Position numbers and translations under genes: made by a program
In this document: piece after piece, positions 10,442-21,300 of the stretch
Layout of the letters: each line of letters opens with the position of its first letter
Position numbering within the stretch: the first letter of the stretch is position 1
Notes under the pieces: model-generated
Told to the model about the DNA's origin: nothing
Databases searched by the model: none
What the model saw: the letters and a program-made list of their open reading frames with translations, nothing else
From: Heterohyrax brucei
Taxonomy: Eukaryota; Chordata; Mammalia; Hyracoidea; Procaviidae
Direction: 5' to 3'
DNA length: 64,000 bases
Assembly (NCBI GenBank): GCA_028571685.1
Contig: CM053164.1
Coordinates: forward strand, 42,458,501 to 42,522,500

Positions 10442-10456
10442 GTTGTCACTGGCAAG
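10442..10456 (+). promoter_or_regulatory. Possible RFX X-box upstream of IFT172 exon 1
   Basis: GTTGTCACTGGCAAG resembles the RFX X-box (GTTGCC, two-base spacer, GGCAAC) with few mismatches and lies 27 bases before the former IFT172 start codon. RFX factors drive intraflagellar transport genes through such sites near the start. The human IFT172 promoter was not available for comparison. Confidence 0.5.
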
Positions 10457-10482
10457 TGGCGTCTGAGAGACAGGTGTTTATC

Positions 10483-10521
10483 ATTCAGTTGAAGCATTTG
10501 AGGAGCCTTCTAAGCCCACAG
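10483..10521 (+). pseudogene. IFT172: IFT172-like exon 1, start codon lost
   Basis: It reads IQLKHLRSLLSPQ against human MHLKHLRTLLSPQ, with ATT in place of ATG and a perfect GTGAGT donor. Confidence 0.92.
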
Positions 10522-10929
10522 GTGAGTAGTTGAGCTCCTCATGTTTATGCTGCCAGCTTAAAGATCATAGAACGGTGGAGGAAGTAAAGTTTAGGAATGT
10601 TGAGCTCCTACTGTGTGCACAAGACTGGGAAGGATGATTTTGACTCTACTCTGTCGATACAGAGTGTTAAGTAGGAGGATGCATATGAGACCCATGCTAG
10701 GGCTTTAGCTGACCCCAATGCACTAAAAGTTATTGTTCCTGCCTTCAAAGGGTTCACACACATGAAGAGGTGCACGTGTAAACAACGAACATAAATCTGC
10801 ACAAAATTAAACAAGTGTGATATGGAAGGAGTGCAGAAAATTGAATCCTGTATTCTGATAGAGACCTCTTCAGGATTCAGAGGAGACAAGGCAGTAGTGA
10901 GGGAACCCTGAAACCTGGGGTAGGGAAAC

Positions 10930-11160
10930 ATGGATATGGATACAGACAGGAAGTCCAAATTCAAGTCTCAGTTCTGTCACTGTTTTAAACAACTTGATCT
11001 CCCTAACTTTAGCCATTACTGCATAATTTGAGCTCTCACCCAGTTTCTTCATTTGGAAAATGGGCCTAATAATAATACCAGTCTTAGGAGATTTAGGGAT
11101 AATTAATTGAAGTAATACATAAAAGGAACTTCTCAAACTGAAAAGCGGTGTGAAAATTGA
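10930..11160 (-). repeat. MIR, in the IFT172 intron 1 remnant
   Basis: AAATTCAAGTCTCAGTTCTG, then CATTTGGAAAATGGGCCTAA and an AATAATAATACC block are MIR reverse-complement phrases in order. Confidence 0.7.
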
Positions 11161-11179
11161 TAGACAAAGAAGGAAGGAC

Positions 11180-11545
11180 ACCAGAGTGTGCTTCAGCATG
11201 GGACCAAAAGAACTAGATGGTGCCTGGGTACCACCAATGGCTGTCCAGATGGGGTGCATTGTATGGAGCCCCTGTCATAGTGTGAGAAGGGCTGGAAGGC
11301 AGAACTGGACCTCTACCAAATGATCACATTTGATGGTCTGTCAGTCTGCAGGGATCCCTGGGAACATGGATCCCAGACTCTCTCACCCCAAACCACATCC
11401 AGCACTCAAGCCAGCCCTCCAGACAAAGACTGACATACACTGTATAAAACATGGGGTGAGGCTGGTGATGAAAAAGTTTTTGGACTTAAATATGTCCATG
11501 GGGCTGTCCAAGAAGCTCACTGCTGGAAGTCAAAGGGTAGGGTGA
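11180..11545 (+). repeat. L1 3' untranslated region fragment
   Basis: It shares phrases with the plus-strand L1 tails at 19060-19735 and 24881-25405 (GACCAAAAGAACTAGATGGT, the GATGGTCTG and CCCTGGGAACATGG blocks). Confidence 0.65.
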
Positions 11546-11704
11546 GGAGGTGCAGATCTTGGTCAAATGGACAAGGGAAATTCAGCATGAAAGGCAGGAG
11601 AGTGCTGTCGTGGCATGGGGGCGTGGGAGTAGGAAGAGAGATCAGTTAGAGGAGAATAGCAGTGCAAGCTCCAGGTATTATGTGGCAAATTAATATGCTT
11701 GTAA

Positions 11705-12340
11705 ACTTGTGACTTTCTTTTTTTATTATGATTGAATGAAAATGTACATTCCCATATAAATTTGCATGCCCACATACATGCAGCTCCCACTCTTCCTCTC
11801 TGCTCCATGCATGTCTTATCCTCCCAACAATCCCTTATCCTCTCCTCTTCATGCACTCCCCTTCCTCCAGTAAGAGATCAGCAGGACAACATCCTATAGG
11901 TGCATAGAACCACAAAGTGCACACATGATATAGTCACTCTGTCACTAAGTCCCATCCATTCCTGTCTGAGAGTTGACCTCCATTATGATTTATGGACAGG
12001 GGCAGCATAAGGGCCAGGGGTCATGCTCCCAGGGGAACTCCGAGGCCCATGGACCATCAATTGTGGTCTTTCAATGGAGATCTCAGCATGCACCCCTTTT
12101 TATTCTTGTGTTGCTAGTGAGACTCAACTTTGTGAGGTCCATCACGGCTATCACTGGTGGTGGCACTGGGTACTATCTGGTTCTTCCGGTCACAAGTCCG
12201 TGTAGTTACCCACTCACGTGGGTCTCTCTGTCTTCTGGGTTCTCTTTCCCCCATGTAGTTTTGGTCCTCGATGATCATCCGTTAGTGCTAAGTTGGGACC
12301 ATTCGCTGTACCCTCAGATGGCAGCTCGGCAGCTTAGTAA
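11705..12340 (-). repeat. L1 3' untranslated region, minus strand
   Basis: It begins with a T run (the reversed poly-A) and TTATTATGATTGAATGAAAA, then matches 41645-42380 and 54121-54780 block by block to the CAGATGGCAGCTCGGCAGC phrase. No ORF2 part is attached. Confidence 0.85.
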
Positions 12341-12424
12341 AATTTCCTATAAAACAGAAAGTTTTGTTCGGAGAAAAAGAAGGACATTCAAAGCTAAATG
12401 AGAAAGTAATGCAGTTAATAAGAG

Positions 12425-12690
12425 TACGGTGTCTCATTGTCGGTTCTTGTTAGTTGCTGTTGAGTCACTTTCCATCCGTGGCTGCATTACATAAATTTAC
12501 AACAGAAGGAAACACCACCTGGTCCTGCACCATCCTCATAATCATTGTTACGCTTGAATCCATTGTTGCAGCCACTATGTCAGCCCGTCTTGTTGAGGGT
12601 CTTCCTCATTTTCACTGGCCCTCTATTCTAGCAAGCATAATGTCCTTCTCTAGGAACTGGACCCCCCGATAACATGTCCAAAGCTATTTG
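12425..12690 (-). repeat. RTE fragment, 3' part
   Basis: The order GTTGCTGTTGAGTC, TTGTTGCAGCCACTATGTCA, GAGGGTCTTCCTCATTTTCA and GATAACATGTCCAAAG matches the RTE copies at 1-295 and 24030-24300. Confidence 0.82.
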
Positions 12691-12694
12691 CCAT

Positions 12695-12945
12695 TACTGA
12701 GTGCTTATTATGTAGCAGGCTGGGATCAGTAAAGATGTTAGAGTTGTGATCCGCACGATTAGATATACACGGATTTAAATCTTGCTTCTGCTACTTATTT
12801 CCTTCGGCAAAGTCAGTTTCTCCACCTGTTTTTCTGTCTCATTGTTGTAAGGTTAAATGAGACAATGCTTGAGAAGCACTTAGCAAAATCCCTAGTTTAT
12901 GGTAAGTGCTTGTTAAAAGTTAGCTGTTATTGTTGTTCTATTTTC
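12695..12945 (-). repeat. MIR
   Basis: TTTAAATCTTGCTTCTGCTA, TGTAAGGTTAAATGAGACAA and ATGGTAAGTGCTTGTTAAA are MIR reverse-complement phrases. A short opposite-facing MIR start precedes it. Confidence 0.7.
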
Positions 12946-13679
12946 TGCCTCATCGGATCCTGATGTTCTATGGGGAGAATACTACAGAGAAAGGAGAATT
13001 AATTGGTTATGGAAATCAGGCTTCACAGACGTTGTGGCATTTAGAGACTACAAGGAAGTCAGAACAAAAGAAAGATGTGCTCATTGGTCGGTAAACTGTA
13101 CACTGAATCTGCAATTTAAAAATTTCTTCACCCTCATGGAACAATTAGAGATGAAATCCTCCATTCTTTCAAAATAAGATGATATCATGATGCAGGGAAG
13201 GCTGAATGCCTAGGATTGGGCAAAATGCTGAAGCCCTACTATCACCAGAACTTTCCAAGGAGACTCAGTCCTTCTAACCTGATGTAATCAAGAGCTGAAG
13301 GTGTGGCTATCTTCTGACTGGTTTGAGGATATTGATGAAAAGAACCTTAAACTTCTGACTCTGGAAGCAAGTGGCTCAGGAGTGAAGGAGAAAATAGGAG
13401 CATATTAAGGGAGTGCTCTGCTGCCACTTAATCACAGAGTTGGAGAAAAAGGTAAAAAATAAAAAAATACATTGTAAAGGAAGGAAATCCTTAGCGGCAG
13501 AACCATAGAGGACTTGGGCTGGTGGTGGGAAGAACAGTCGTGACATGAATAATTCACTGGTTCCTGGGTGGTGAATAATTTTACAGAGTGACATTGTCCA
13601 CCCTAAATCTCAACCATGATTATTTTATTTCCCATTGCAGAAACTTTCATTCTCTCCCCTTTCCTGCCAAATGAGCATC
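12946..13679. other. Unassigned intronic sequence
   Basis: No exon of IFT172 or its neighbours and no clear repeat is recognised. It lies between IFT172 exons 1 and 2. Confidence 0.4.
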
Positions 13680-14040
13680 AGTCTGTTTCTCTGGTCTTAT
13701 TGCCTCTATTTTACTCTTTGCACAGGAATTCTAGCTAAACTAAGTTATTCTTTCTTGACCAGAACTTGCTTTTGCTCGTGCTCTGATAATTTCCTCCACT
13801 CAGCTGCACTCATTCTTCAATGGATGATTTATAATTTAAAGAGAAAACTATCTCAGACTTACTCGAAGTATTATAGCATTTTGTGTGTACCTCCGTTGTG
13901 AGACTTTCCTGTCTGCATCATCTTAGAAGATCCTAAACCTTTTAAGGCAAGAACCATGTTTTGCTCTTGATATCCCTCTCGGCCTGTAAGTGTCTTTCTC
14001 AGTTAGGTGCTCAAAAAATATTTACTGAATGAATGGCTCA
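13680..14040 (+). repeat. L2-like old LINE 3' end
   Basis: AAGGCAAGAACCATGTTTTG, then TTAGGTGCTCAAAAAATATT and TACTGAATGAATGG form the typical 3' end of L2. Confidence 0.6.
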
Positions 14041-14363
14041 AGATCAAAACTTATCAGACTGATTGATGTATTTCAATAGCAGACCTAGGATACAAGGAAA
14101 CAAAGAAGCCACTCTGGGATGCCTTGGTCAAATTGCCCATGACCTCTTAGTGCATTTGCATTATGAGTCTCTGGAAGCACACTGTTCTCTCAGTCCCATG
14201 TCTGGTGGCCTTGGACACCAGGATAAGCTGCCGGTACTTCTCTGTTTTATGGAAGGGATCATGGCAGGAAGAAAATTGACTAAGTCACATCAGAAGTAAT
14301 GGAACTACATATCTGGCATTGTAAACCAGCACCTGGATTTACGTTTTCCCTCTGTCTCTGCAG

Positions 14364-14507
14364 GATGGTGCTGCAAAGGTCACCTGCATGGCCTGATCCC
14401 AGAACAATGTTAGATTTTCTGTTTGCACAGTGGCCTGAGTGGTGTTGCTATATGGTGAATGTTGGGAGTGGAGAGATAAATTCTCCACCAAGGCTGCTGA
14501 CATGAAG
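14364..14507 (+). pseudogene. IFT172: IFT172-like exon 2, two in-frame stops
   Basis: It reads [10 protein letters not shown], stop, SQNNVRFSVCTVA, stop, VVLLYGECWEWRDKFSTKAA, DMK. Human reads [20 protein letters not shown] and onward to DMK. The length is identical at 144 bases. Acceptor CTGCAG and donor GTGAAG are intact. Confidence 0.96.
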
Positions 14508-14726
14508 GTGAAGAGGGTACTTATGTTTACCTTAACATGTTGATGGGACTTTTCATACCTGGAAAACTTCCTAACCCCTTTCCTAGTCCTGGGCTTAGGA
14601 AACGGCCTACCCCTCTTTTCCCAGACTATGTCCCTCAATCCCATTACAGTCATACATGCACCGTTTCTTCTCCTTTCTCCTTCATGTTACATATTACTTT
14701 TTTTTTTTTTTTTCTTTAACTCTTAG

Positions 14727-14827
14727 TACGGCAAAGGGAATGGCTTTTTCTCCTGATCTCACTAAAATTGCCACAGGACAGGCTGACAACATCATCTACG
14801 TCTACAAGGTTGGAGAAGATTGGGGAG
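14727..14827 (+). pseudogene. IFT172: IFT172-like exon 3
   Basis: After a damaged start it reads [20 protein letters not shown], then [12 protein letters not shown]; human reads [32 protein letters not shown]. The acceptor TCTTAG is intact, and about five codons are missing after it. The end position is approximate. Confidence 0.93.
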
Positions 14828-15657
14828 GCTAGAGATGGAGAGCTGCGGTGGCTAAGAAAAAAAAGGGGGAAGGCAAGAGAAATGCCTCCCTGGGGAAGAT
14901 GAATAAAGAGGAAGAGAAGCCAAGGCCCAAACTTTCTGGAGTCTGCTGCTGTTGCTTCTCTGCTGGTGCCTGTTCTACATGTTCTGCAATTCCGTCTGTT
15001 GTAGATTGAATTGTGTCCCCCCAAAAATTTATGTAGCAATTTGGCCAGACCATGATTCCTCTTATGGTGTGATGTTTTCCTATATATTCTAAATCCTGAC
15101 TCTGTGGTGTTAACAAGGGAGGATGGGCATCAGTTGTGCTGGTGGCCAGGATTCAATGTGCAAGATTGTATTGTGCCTTGAGGCCATCTCTTGAGATACA
15201 AAGGAGAGGGAAGCTAGCAGAGAGTTGGGGACTCTTTCGAACAAGAAAGCAGTGCCAGGAGCAAAGTGCATCCTTTGGGAAGAACCTGGAATCCCTGTGC
15301 CTCAGAATCTCCCAGTTCAGGGAAAGATAGCCATCAAAGGCCTTCCGGCAGAGTCAAGACAGAAAGCCTTTCCCGGAGCTGATGCACTAAATTTGGACTT
15401 TTAGCCTACTGGACTGTGACAGAATAAAATTTCTGTTTTCAAAGCCAGTCACTTGTGGTATTTCTGTTAGAGCAATACCAGATGGCTAAGATGGGGGGCA
15501 CATGAGGTGTAGAGGGTGCTAGACTTGCCCCCAAAACTAACTCTGATCCATAGTCTTTGTACTGACTTGCTGCAGTGTCTTTGAACATCATTTGTATCAT
15601 CTATAGATGAGAGGTCTGTGTGTGAGATGTCCTCTAAGGTCCTCCTCTTTCTGTAAG
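14828..15657. other. Inversion junction between IFT172 intron 3 and GCKR intron
   Basis: Left of this stretch the exons belong to IFT172, and right of it to GCKR on the same strand, a pairing absent from the human order. A MaLR LTR fills 14997-15497, so the physical joint lies in 14828-14996, in 15498-15657, or was covered by the LTR. Confidence 0.7.
14997..15497 (+). mobile_element. MaLR-type solo LTR
   Basis: It starts TGTTGTAGATTGAATTGTGT and ends near ACCAGATGGCTAAGA, with an AATAAA at about 15424. The other copies in the window (46012-46464, 22650-23134) show TG...CA ends and 5-bp target duplications, which assigns the family. It lies at the inversion junction. Confidence 0.75.
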
Positions 15658-15808
15658 TCTACGCATTGGGGTTTTTCATGGGAAGGACTTTCAGTTTCCT
15701 TTTGTTCTAAGGATGTCAATTATCCTTCCCCCAGGAGGGCTTTCAGACCTCCATCCAGCCATCACTTCACAGAAAATGATGCCATGATCTTCCTTTTCAC
15801 ACCAGTTG
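15658..15808 (+). pseudogene. GCKR: GCKR-like exon (about 14)
   Basis: It shows GFFMG, then FPQEGFQTSIQPSLH, and after a frame change TENDAMIFLFTP. Human has GFLIGD, FSQEDFLTSILPSL and TEIDTVVFIFTLD. About 20 bases are missing in the first half. Donor GTGAGA is intact. The start is approximate. Confidence 0.87.
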
Positions 15809-15973
15809 GTGAGATGGAAAATCAAAGAGGTAGAATGAGAGGATGGAGGCAGTGGGAGCTATCCTTTTTTCCGGGTCTTTGGACAGCAAGTATCCTGACT
15901 GGATCCAAGGGGAACAGCAAGAACGGCTGAACAGCTAGGCTTTCTGCTCTCGTGCCCTCCTCTTCTCTTCTAG

Positions 15974-16068
15974 ACAACCTCACAGATGTGCAGACACTGG
16001 AGATGGTAAAAGCTAAAGCTGCCAACATCCAAGCATTGGCACAGAGTACTGTGGGGCAGTTCTTGCCA
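15974..16068 (+). pseudogene. GCKR: GCKR-like exon (about 15), still open
   Basis: It reads NLTDVQTLEMVKAKAANIQA, LAQSTVGQFLP against human NLTEVQTIVEQVKEKTNHIQ and ALAHSTVGQTLP. Acceptor TTCTAG and donor GTGAGG are present, and there is no stop. Confidence 0.95.
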
Positions 16069-16154
16069 GTGAGGGTCAGCTTTGGTGAGGGGACTGGGTT
16101 AACAGTTATAGCAAGGCCTTCCTGGAGATTCATCTTCTGTTCCTTTCTCTTCAG

Positions 16155-16238
16155 ACTCATCTGAAGAAGCTATTTCTCTCCATCACCAGCGTCACTTGGC
16201 CACTGCTGTCCTTTGAATATGAAGGGAACTTCATCCAG
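16155..16238 (+). pseudogene. GCKR: GCKR-like exon (about 16), still open
   Basis: It reads THLKKLFLSITSVTWPLLSF, EYEGNFIQ; human reads IPLKKLFPSIISITWPLLFF, EYEGNFIQ. The length is 84 bases in frame, with acceptor CTTCAG and donor GTATTG. Confidence 0.96.
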
Positions 16239-16399
16239 GTATTGGAATGGCAAGGACATGTCTGTTGTGATGGGATATGAGGAGGGGGAGTTCTAGAAAT
16301 CAGGCAATCAAGGCTGGTATGTGGACCTCTTCAAACCCAGCTAAGCAAGTTCGATATACACTGGTATGACCTCAACTGATTGATTGATTACCTTGCCTT

Positions 16400-16480
16400 A
16401 GGTTATATCCATAGGTGTAAGGAGTAGAATTCCACTTCCTATTTTGGAGGGACACAGTTCAATCCAGAACACCCTCCAAA
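16400..16480 (-). repeat. MaLR LTR end fragment
   Basis: TTTTGGAGGGACACAGTTCA then ATCCAGAAC matches the end of the minus-strand MaLR LTRs at 22395 and 46440. Confidence 0.5.
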
Positions 16481-16569
16481 GAGGTTTATTAACCAACAAA
16501 GCATGAAACCATTAATTCCCCCATGCTTTCACAAACATTGGGTAACACTGTTCTTCTTAATCTTTGCCA

Positions 16570-16785
16570 AAGAACAACAAAAAAAAAAAAGTGGAAAAAG
16601 GAATTTCACTGTTGTTTTAATTTGTATCTCTTTAATCACTGTGTAGATTGCTTGAGAGATACATACTATTGACTTGATTTTTTTCCTTTCAAGTACTGTT
16701 TCTTCATGTGTTTTGCCCATTCTTTGAGTATTTAATTTTTTCTTACTAATTTGTAAGTGGAGATATATATATATATATGAGAAGG
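16570..16785 (-). repeat. Old L1 ORF2 fragment
   Basis: GTTTTAATTTGTATCTCTTT and TTTTGCCCATTCTTTGAGTA are antisense L1 ORF2 C-terminal phrases. It ends in an AT microsatellite (16762-16779). Confidence 0.6.
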
Positions 16786-16789
16786 ACAA

Positions 16790-17115
16790 CAGTTTTTTTT
16801 TAATTTATATACTGTGATTAAAGTGTAAGTATACAATCTAAATCAATTTTGCATGCCTGCCTTTCTACAGCTCTTCTGTTCCCCTTGTCCCAGGACAGCA
16901 CACTCCTTTTCATTTTATACTTGTATCATCTTAACAAGCTCCTGTTCCTTCCTCTCTACCCTCTCCTCTCCCATCTAGAAAGAGACCACTAGGACAGCAT
17001 CCCATGAATGCATAGAACCATAAAGTGCACCCATTATGTGGCCATATTGTGTCCCCGAGTCTAGTCCATTTTTGTCCAAAGAGTTGATCTCAGTAGTGTT
17101 TTCTAGACTGGCAAC
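16790..17115 (-). repeat. L1 3' untranslated region
   Basis: The T run, TTTGCATGCCTGCC and the CATAGAACCATAAAGTGCAC block match the other minus-strand L1 tails. Confidence 0.8.
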
Positions 17116-17464
17116 AGCAGGTAGCAGTTGTTTGTTTTTAATGTCTCACTTTATGACAGTCACAGAGTGACCTTGTCTGATATTTGGTTGTCTGTGAAAT
17201 TGTTTAGATTCGACAGGAAAAGATCACAGTTAGATGTGAATGTTATTCCAGTTTCTGGATGTCAAGGAATCCTTTTTTCCCCTTGGTCATTAGGCAAAGA
17301 AAGATAAAGTCAGGCCACAAAGAATTAATCTATGTTATCCAGATGTTGCATCTTACATGAATCTAAATTGTTGAATCATTTGATGTGACAACGACTATGA
17401 AGTAGCATTTAGATTATAGACAGGATACATTGGCCATCTGCGATTACCAGAAACTAATAATTAT

Positions 17465-17615
17465 TGGTTCTTGTAAGAGTGGTTAGGAGCTTGGCTGCTA
17501 ACAAAAAGGTCGACAGTTGTTATCCACCAGATGCTCCCATGGGGCAGTTCTACGCTGTCCTGTAGTGTCACTATGAGTTGAAATTGACTCAGTGGCAATA
17601 GGTTTGTTTTTCTTT
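17465..17615 (+). repeat. AfroSINE
   Basis: The sense head GTGGTTAGGAGCTTGGCTGC, the GGGGCAGTTCTACGCTGTCC middle and the GAAATTGACTCAGTGGCA end are in order. Confidence 0.85.
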
Positions 17616-18094
17616 TTGTAACCTTAAAGCCAGGGGATCTAGAATATAAAATCTAGGCAACGAAAACATGTTTGAGAATTCAGCTGGGTCTATTTAAGAG
17701 ATCCAGATGGGTTTTTTTTCTTTTTAACCTAGTCATAGGCTGTTCTGCTCGTCCTGTAGTATTTGAATAGGTATAGCAATAACTATTTAGTATAACACAA
17801 AGTATCTTTTGACAGGCAAAAAGAAAATGAAAGGCAATGTGATTGCCCATGGTAGCCCTCCTTGGTGAATTTCAAATAGCTTTCAGAGCAGAAGTTGTTT
17901 CACTTATGACTCCCGCTAGGGTCGGAGAAAAGTCTGGGACTACCTTTCCCAGTTGTGTTACATTCGCCGTGGGAATGTAGCCGACACAGAATGCATCAGG
18001 ATGGAGGCAGTCACTCCACCTGGAAGTACTCCCATGGTAGTTTGCATACAGTTTATTTTAGAAATTCATGGGATTCCCTTCAGGAAAGCATGTG

Positions 18095-18378
18095 GAGGCA
18101 GCGTCTTAGTTCCAGTACTGCTGCAATGGAATTACCACAAGTAGATGGTTTTAATAAACATAATATATTCTCTTACAGTCTAGGTGGTTAGAAGCCTGAA
18201 TTCACTGCACCAGCTCTATGGGAAGGCTTTCTGTCTCTGTTGATTCTTGGGCGAGGTCCTTGTCATTAATCTTCCCTTGGTCTGGGATCTCAACACAGGG
18301 ACCTCAGGGACTAAAGGACGTGCTCTGCTCTTGATGCTGCTTTCTTGTTGGTATGAGGTGCTCCTGTCTCTCTGCTCA
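18095..18378 (-). repeat. MaLR LTR, left half, split by an L1
   Basis: It matches the minus-strand MaLR LTRs at 22650 and 46012. The other half is at 22140-22403. The interruption is the L1 at 18379-22139. Confidence 0.8.
18363..18378. repeat. L1 target-site duplication, left copy
   Basis: CCTGTCTCTCTGCTCA here and CCTGTCTCTCTACTCA at 22140-22155 differ at one of 16 bases and bracket the L1 exactly where the MaLR LTR is split. Confidence 0.88.
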
Positions 18379-21300
18379 CTTCTTTTTTTTAAATTCTGCT
18401 TTATTTATTTATTTTTATTTTTTCACATTTAAAAAGTACTTTTTATTTATTTTAAATTTTCTTTTAAAAATCTTTTACTGTGAAAGTTTACAGTCCAAAC
18501 CAAACTGCTGTATAAATCTGTGCACAGATCTTTAAGCTACTCTCCCAAACCTGTGACATCATACTCCTCCTTTCCACCGTATTTCCTGTATTCATTCAAC
18601 CAACTCCTGTTCCCTCCTTTCTATTCTCCCATCTCATTTGCTCCAACAGCCTTACGTCTTACAGTCCAGTACAATTTTGTCTGAAGAATTGTCTTTGGTT
18701 CTGGTTTCAGCTCTGGGCTAGGAGTGAGCCCAGGGACCATGTTCTTGAGGGACCCTCCAGGATGTCAGACCATCATGTATGGTTTTTTAACAAAATTCTA
18801 GGTCTGCACCCAATTTTTTTCTCCCATTACATCAGGAAGTCTACATTATAATGTCTGTCAAGGCCTTCATTTGTGGTAGGGCACTGTCTAGCTTTTCTGG
18901 TCTCATGCTGGTGTAGTCTCTGGGTCATTTGACCCCTTCTCTCTCCGATGTCCTTCGTTCTCTGTTCCAGGTGAATTAGGACCAGTTGATGCTTCTTAGT
19001 TGTCAGTTTGCTAGCATTTAAGACCACAGATGCCAGTTACCAAAATGGAATGCAAAATATTTAAAAAAAAAACACACAAAAAACTTGGGATCTTAAAAGC
19101 CAACAAGCTGCCATCTGAGGGACATCAGTTGGTCCTAATCCAACTAGAACAGATGACGACCAAGAACATCAAAGACATGAGGAAAAATGAGCCCAGGAGA
19201 CAGAGGACCCATATGACTGGGAGACTATATCAGCATGTGATCAGAAGAACCAGATGGTGTCTGGCCACCATCAAAGACATTGTTGATAGTGGACACAATG
19301 TAGAATCCCTGATGTAATATTAGAAAAAGAGGTGTACAGATCAATAACCAGAATTGATGATCTGACAGCCTGGAGGGTTCCCTGGCAACATGGCCCTAAG
19401 ACTTGCTGCTCGCCCAGACCTGAAATCAGTACTGAGGTCAACACTTCAGACAAAGAATGGACTGGACTCAGTGACACAGAGTGAGCATGTGGTGTGTGTA
19501 CTTTATGGTTTTATGCATTTATAGGAGGCTGTCCTACTGGTTTCTTTCTAGATGGGAGAGGAGAGTGTGGAGTGGAGGGGATAGGTGTTTATTATAAGGA
19601 TACTAGAGGAGTGAAAAGGAGGAGTGTGCTGTCACAGGGTGAGGAGAGCAAATGGAGTTTCAGATGGGCAGGCATGAGGAATTGATTTGGATTGTATACT
19701 TTCACTTGATCATAATTTCAAAAAAGTCTAAGGTATATCTTCTGTAAGCAGCATATAGACAGATCATGTTTTTGCAACCATTCTGCTACTCTTTGTCTTT
19801 TTATTGGTGTATTTAACCCACTTATATTCAATCTAATTATTGATATGTATGAATTCAGTGATATCATTTTAATGCCTTTTTGGTGAGTTAAAATATTCTT
19901 TGTTCCACTTCATCATACTGAATCGTTTTTCTGTCTGGGTTTTCTTTTCATAGTTGTTGGTTTTGTATCTGCTGAGACTTCTTGATTTTGTTTTTTGTTT
20001 TGTTGAGCAGGATTGTTAATTTTCTGTGTGATTACTTTTATGTTTACTCCTAATGTTCTGAGTTTAAACCAGTTTTTAATTTCATTTCATTGTCTTAACT
20101 TCCTCTCCATGTGAAAGTTATCCTTCTTACAGCTTAATATTGTCATCACTTATGTACTGAGGTGTCTATTTTCCTATTTTTAGTTTTATTTAGCTTTGAT
20201 TTGTTCTTGTGGATTCCCTATTCATGTTGATGTGTGGATGCTCTGTCCTGCCTTGTATTCATGATTATATGTCTGATGTTATTGAATGTCTCATAGAAGA
20301 ACTTCCTTCAGTGTTTTTCCTAATTTTGGCTTGAATTTGGAATTTTTCTTAACTTCTGTTTATCTGGGAATGTCCTAATTTTGCTGTCATACTTGAGAGA
20401 CCATTTTACAGGATATATAATTCTTGGTTGGCAATTTTTTTTCTTTAGACTTTGTATATGCCATCCCATTGTCTCCCAGCCAGCATTGCTTTGGTTGACT
20501 AATTGGAGCTAATTCTCGAAGATTGTCCTTTATAGGTCATTTTTCCCCAAGTATTGTTTCATTTAAAGTCATTTCTTTTATCTTTAATTTTGTTAAATTT
20601 CATAATACTATATCTTGGTGTCTTTCTTTTGGGATCTACCTTGTGTGGAATTCAATGAACATCTTGGATAGATATCTTCTTGTCTTTCATATCAGGGAGG
20701 TTTTTCATTGACACGTCTTGAACAATTCTTGGCTTGGCTGAACAATTCTCTGTATTTTCTGTCATCCTCCTCTGTTGTGGCACTCCAGTTGGCGATAGAT
20801 TGTCATTCTTGATAGAATCTCACATAACTCTCAGTGATTTTTCATTTTTTTTAAATCTTTTATCCAGTTTTCCTCCAATATGTTGGTGTCAGTTGCTTTG
20901 TCTTCAGTCTCACTGACTGTGTATTCTATTGCCTCTAAATCTGTAATTTTATTGTTAATTTGTTGAATTTCAGATTGTCATTGCAGAAGTATTTCTTGCA
21001 GTCTGTTTAATTTTTTAGTATGCTCTGTTGCATTGTGTCTATGAGAGCTCGAAATACAACTCTTTTGTATCCTATTTCCGATAATCTCAAGCATTCTTCT
21101 TCATCTGTAAAGTTTTTTAATTCTTTCTTTTGGGAATTTTCTGAACCCATGGTGGTCTGCTTCTTTAAATGATTTGAAATAGATTGTTGCCTTCAAGCCA
21201 TCATAAGATGGTTTTAATTACAGTTATTGTGTTCTGATCAGTGTATATATGTGTATATGTTTACAAACATACACATATGTGTGTGTGTATATATTCAGTT

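Larger units (their letters stand above)
10483..14827 (+). pseudogene. IFT172: IFT172 remnant, exons 1-3
   Basis: IFT172 is the large WD40 and TPR subunit of the intraflagellar transport B complex, required for cilia. Three N-terminal exons occur in order: 10483-10521, 14364-14507 and 14727-14827. Exon 1 has 13 codons and exon 2 has 48, exactly as in human. Lesions: the start ATG is ATT; exon 2 has TGA for Trp at 14394 and TGA for Arg at 14436; exon 3 lost bases near its start, and the usual GT donor after DWG is not present. Splice sites around exons 1 and 2 are intact. Order and strand relative to FNDC4 match human. Exon 4 onward is absent: GCKR exons follow instead. Since IFT172 is essential, an intact copy must exist elsewhere if this animal makes cilia; that is inference. 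Confidence 0.94.
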
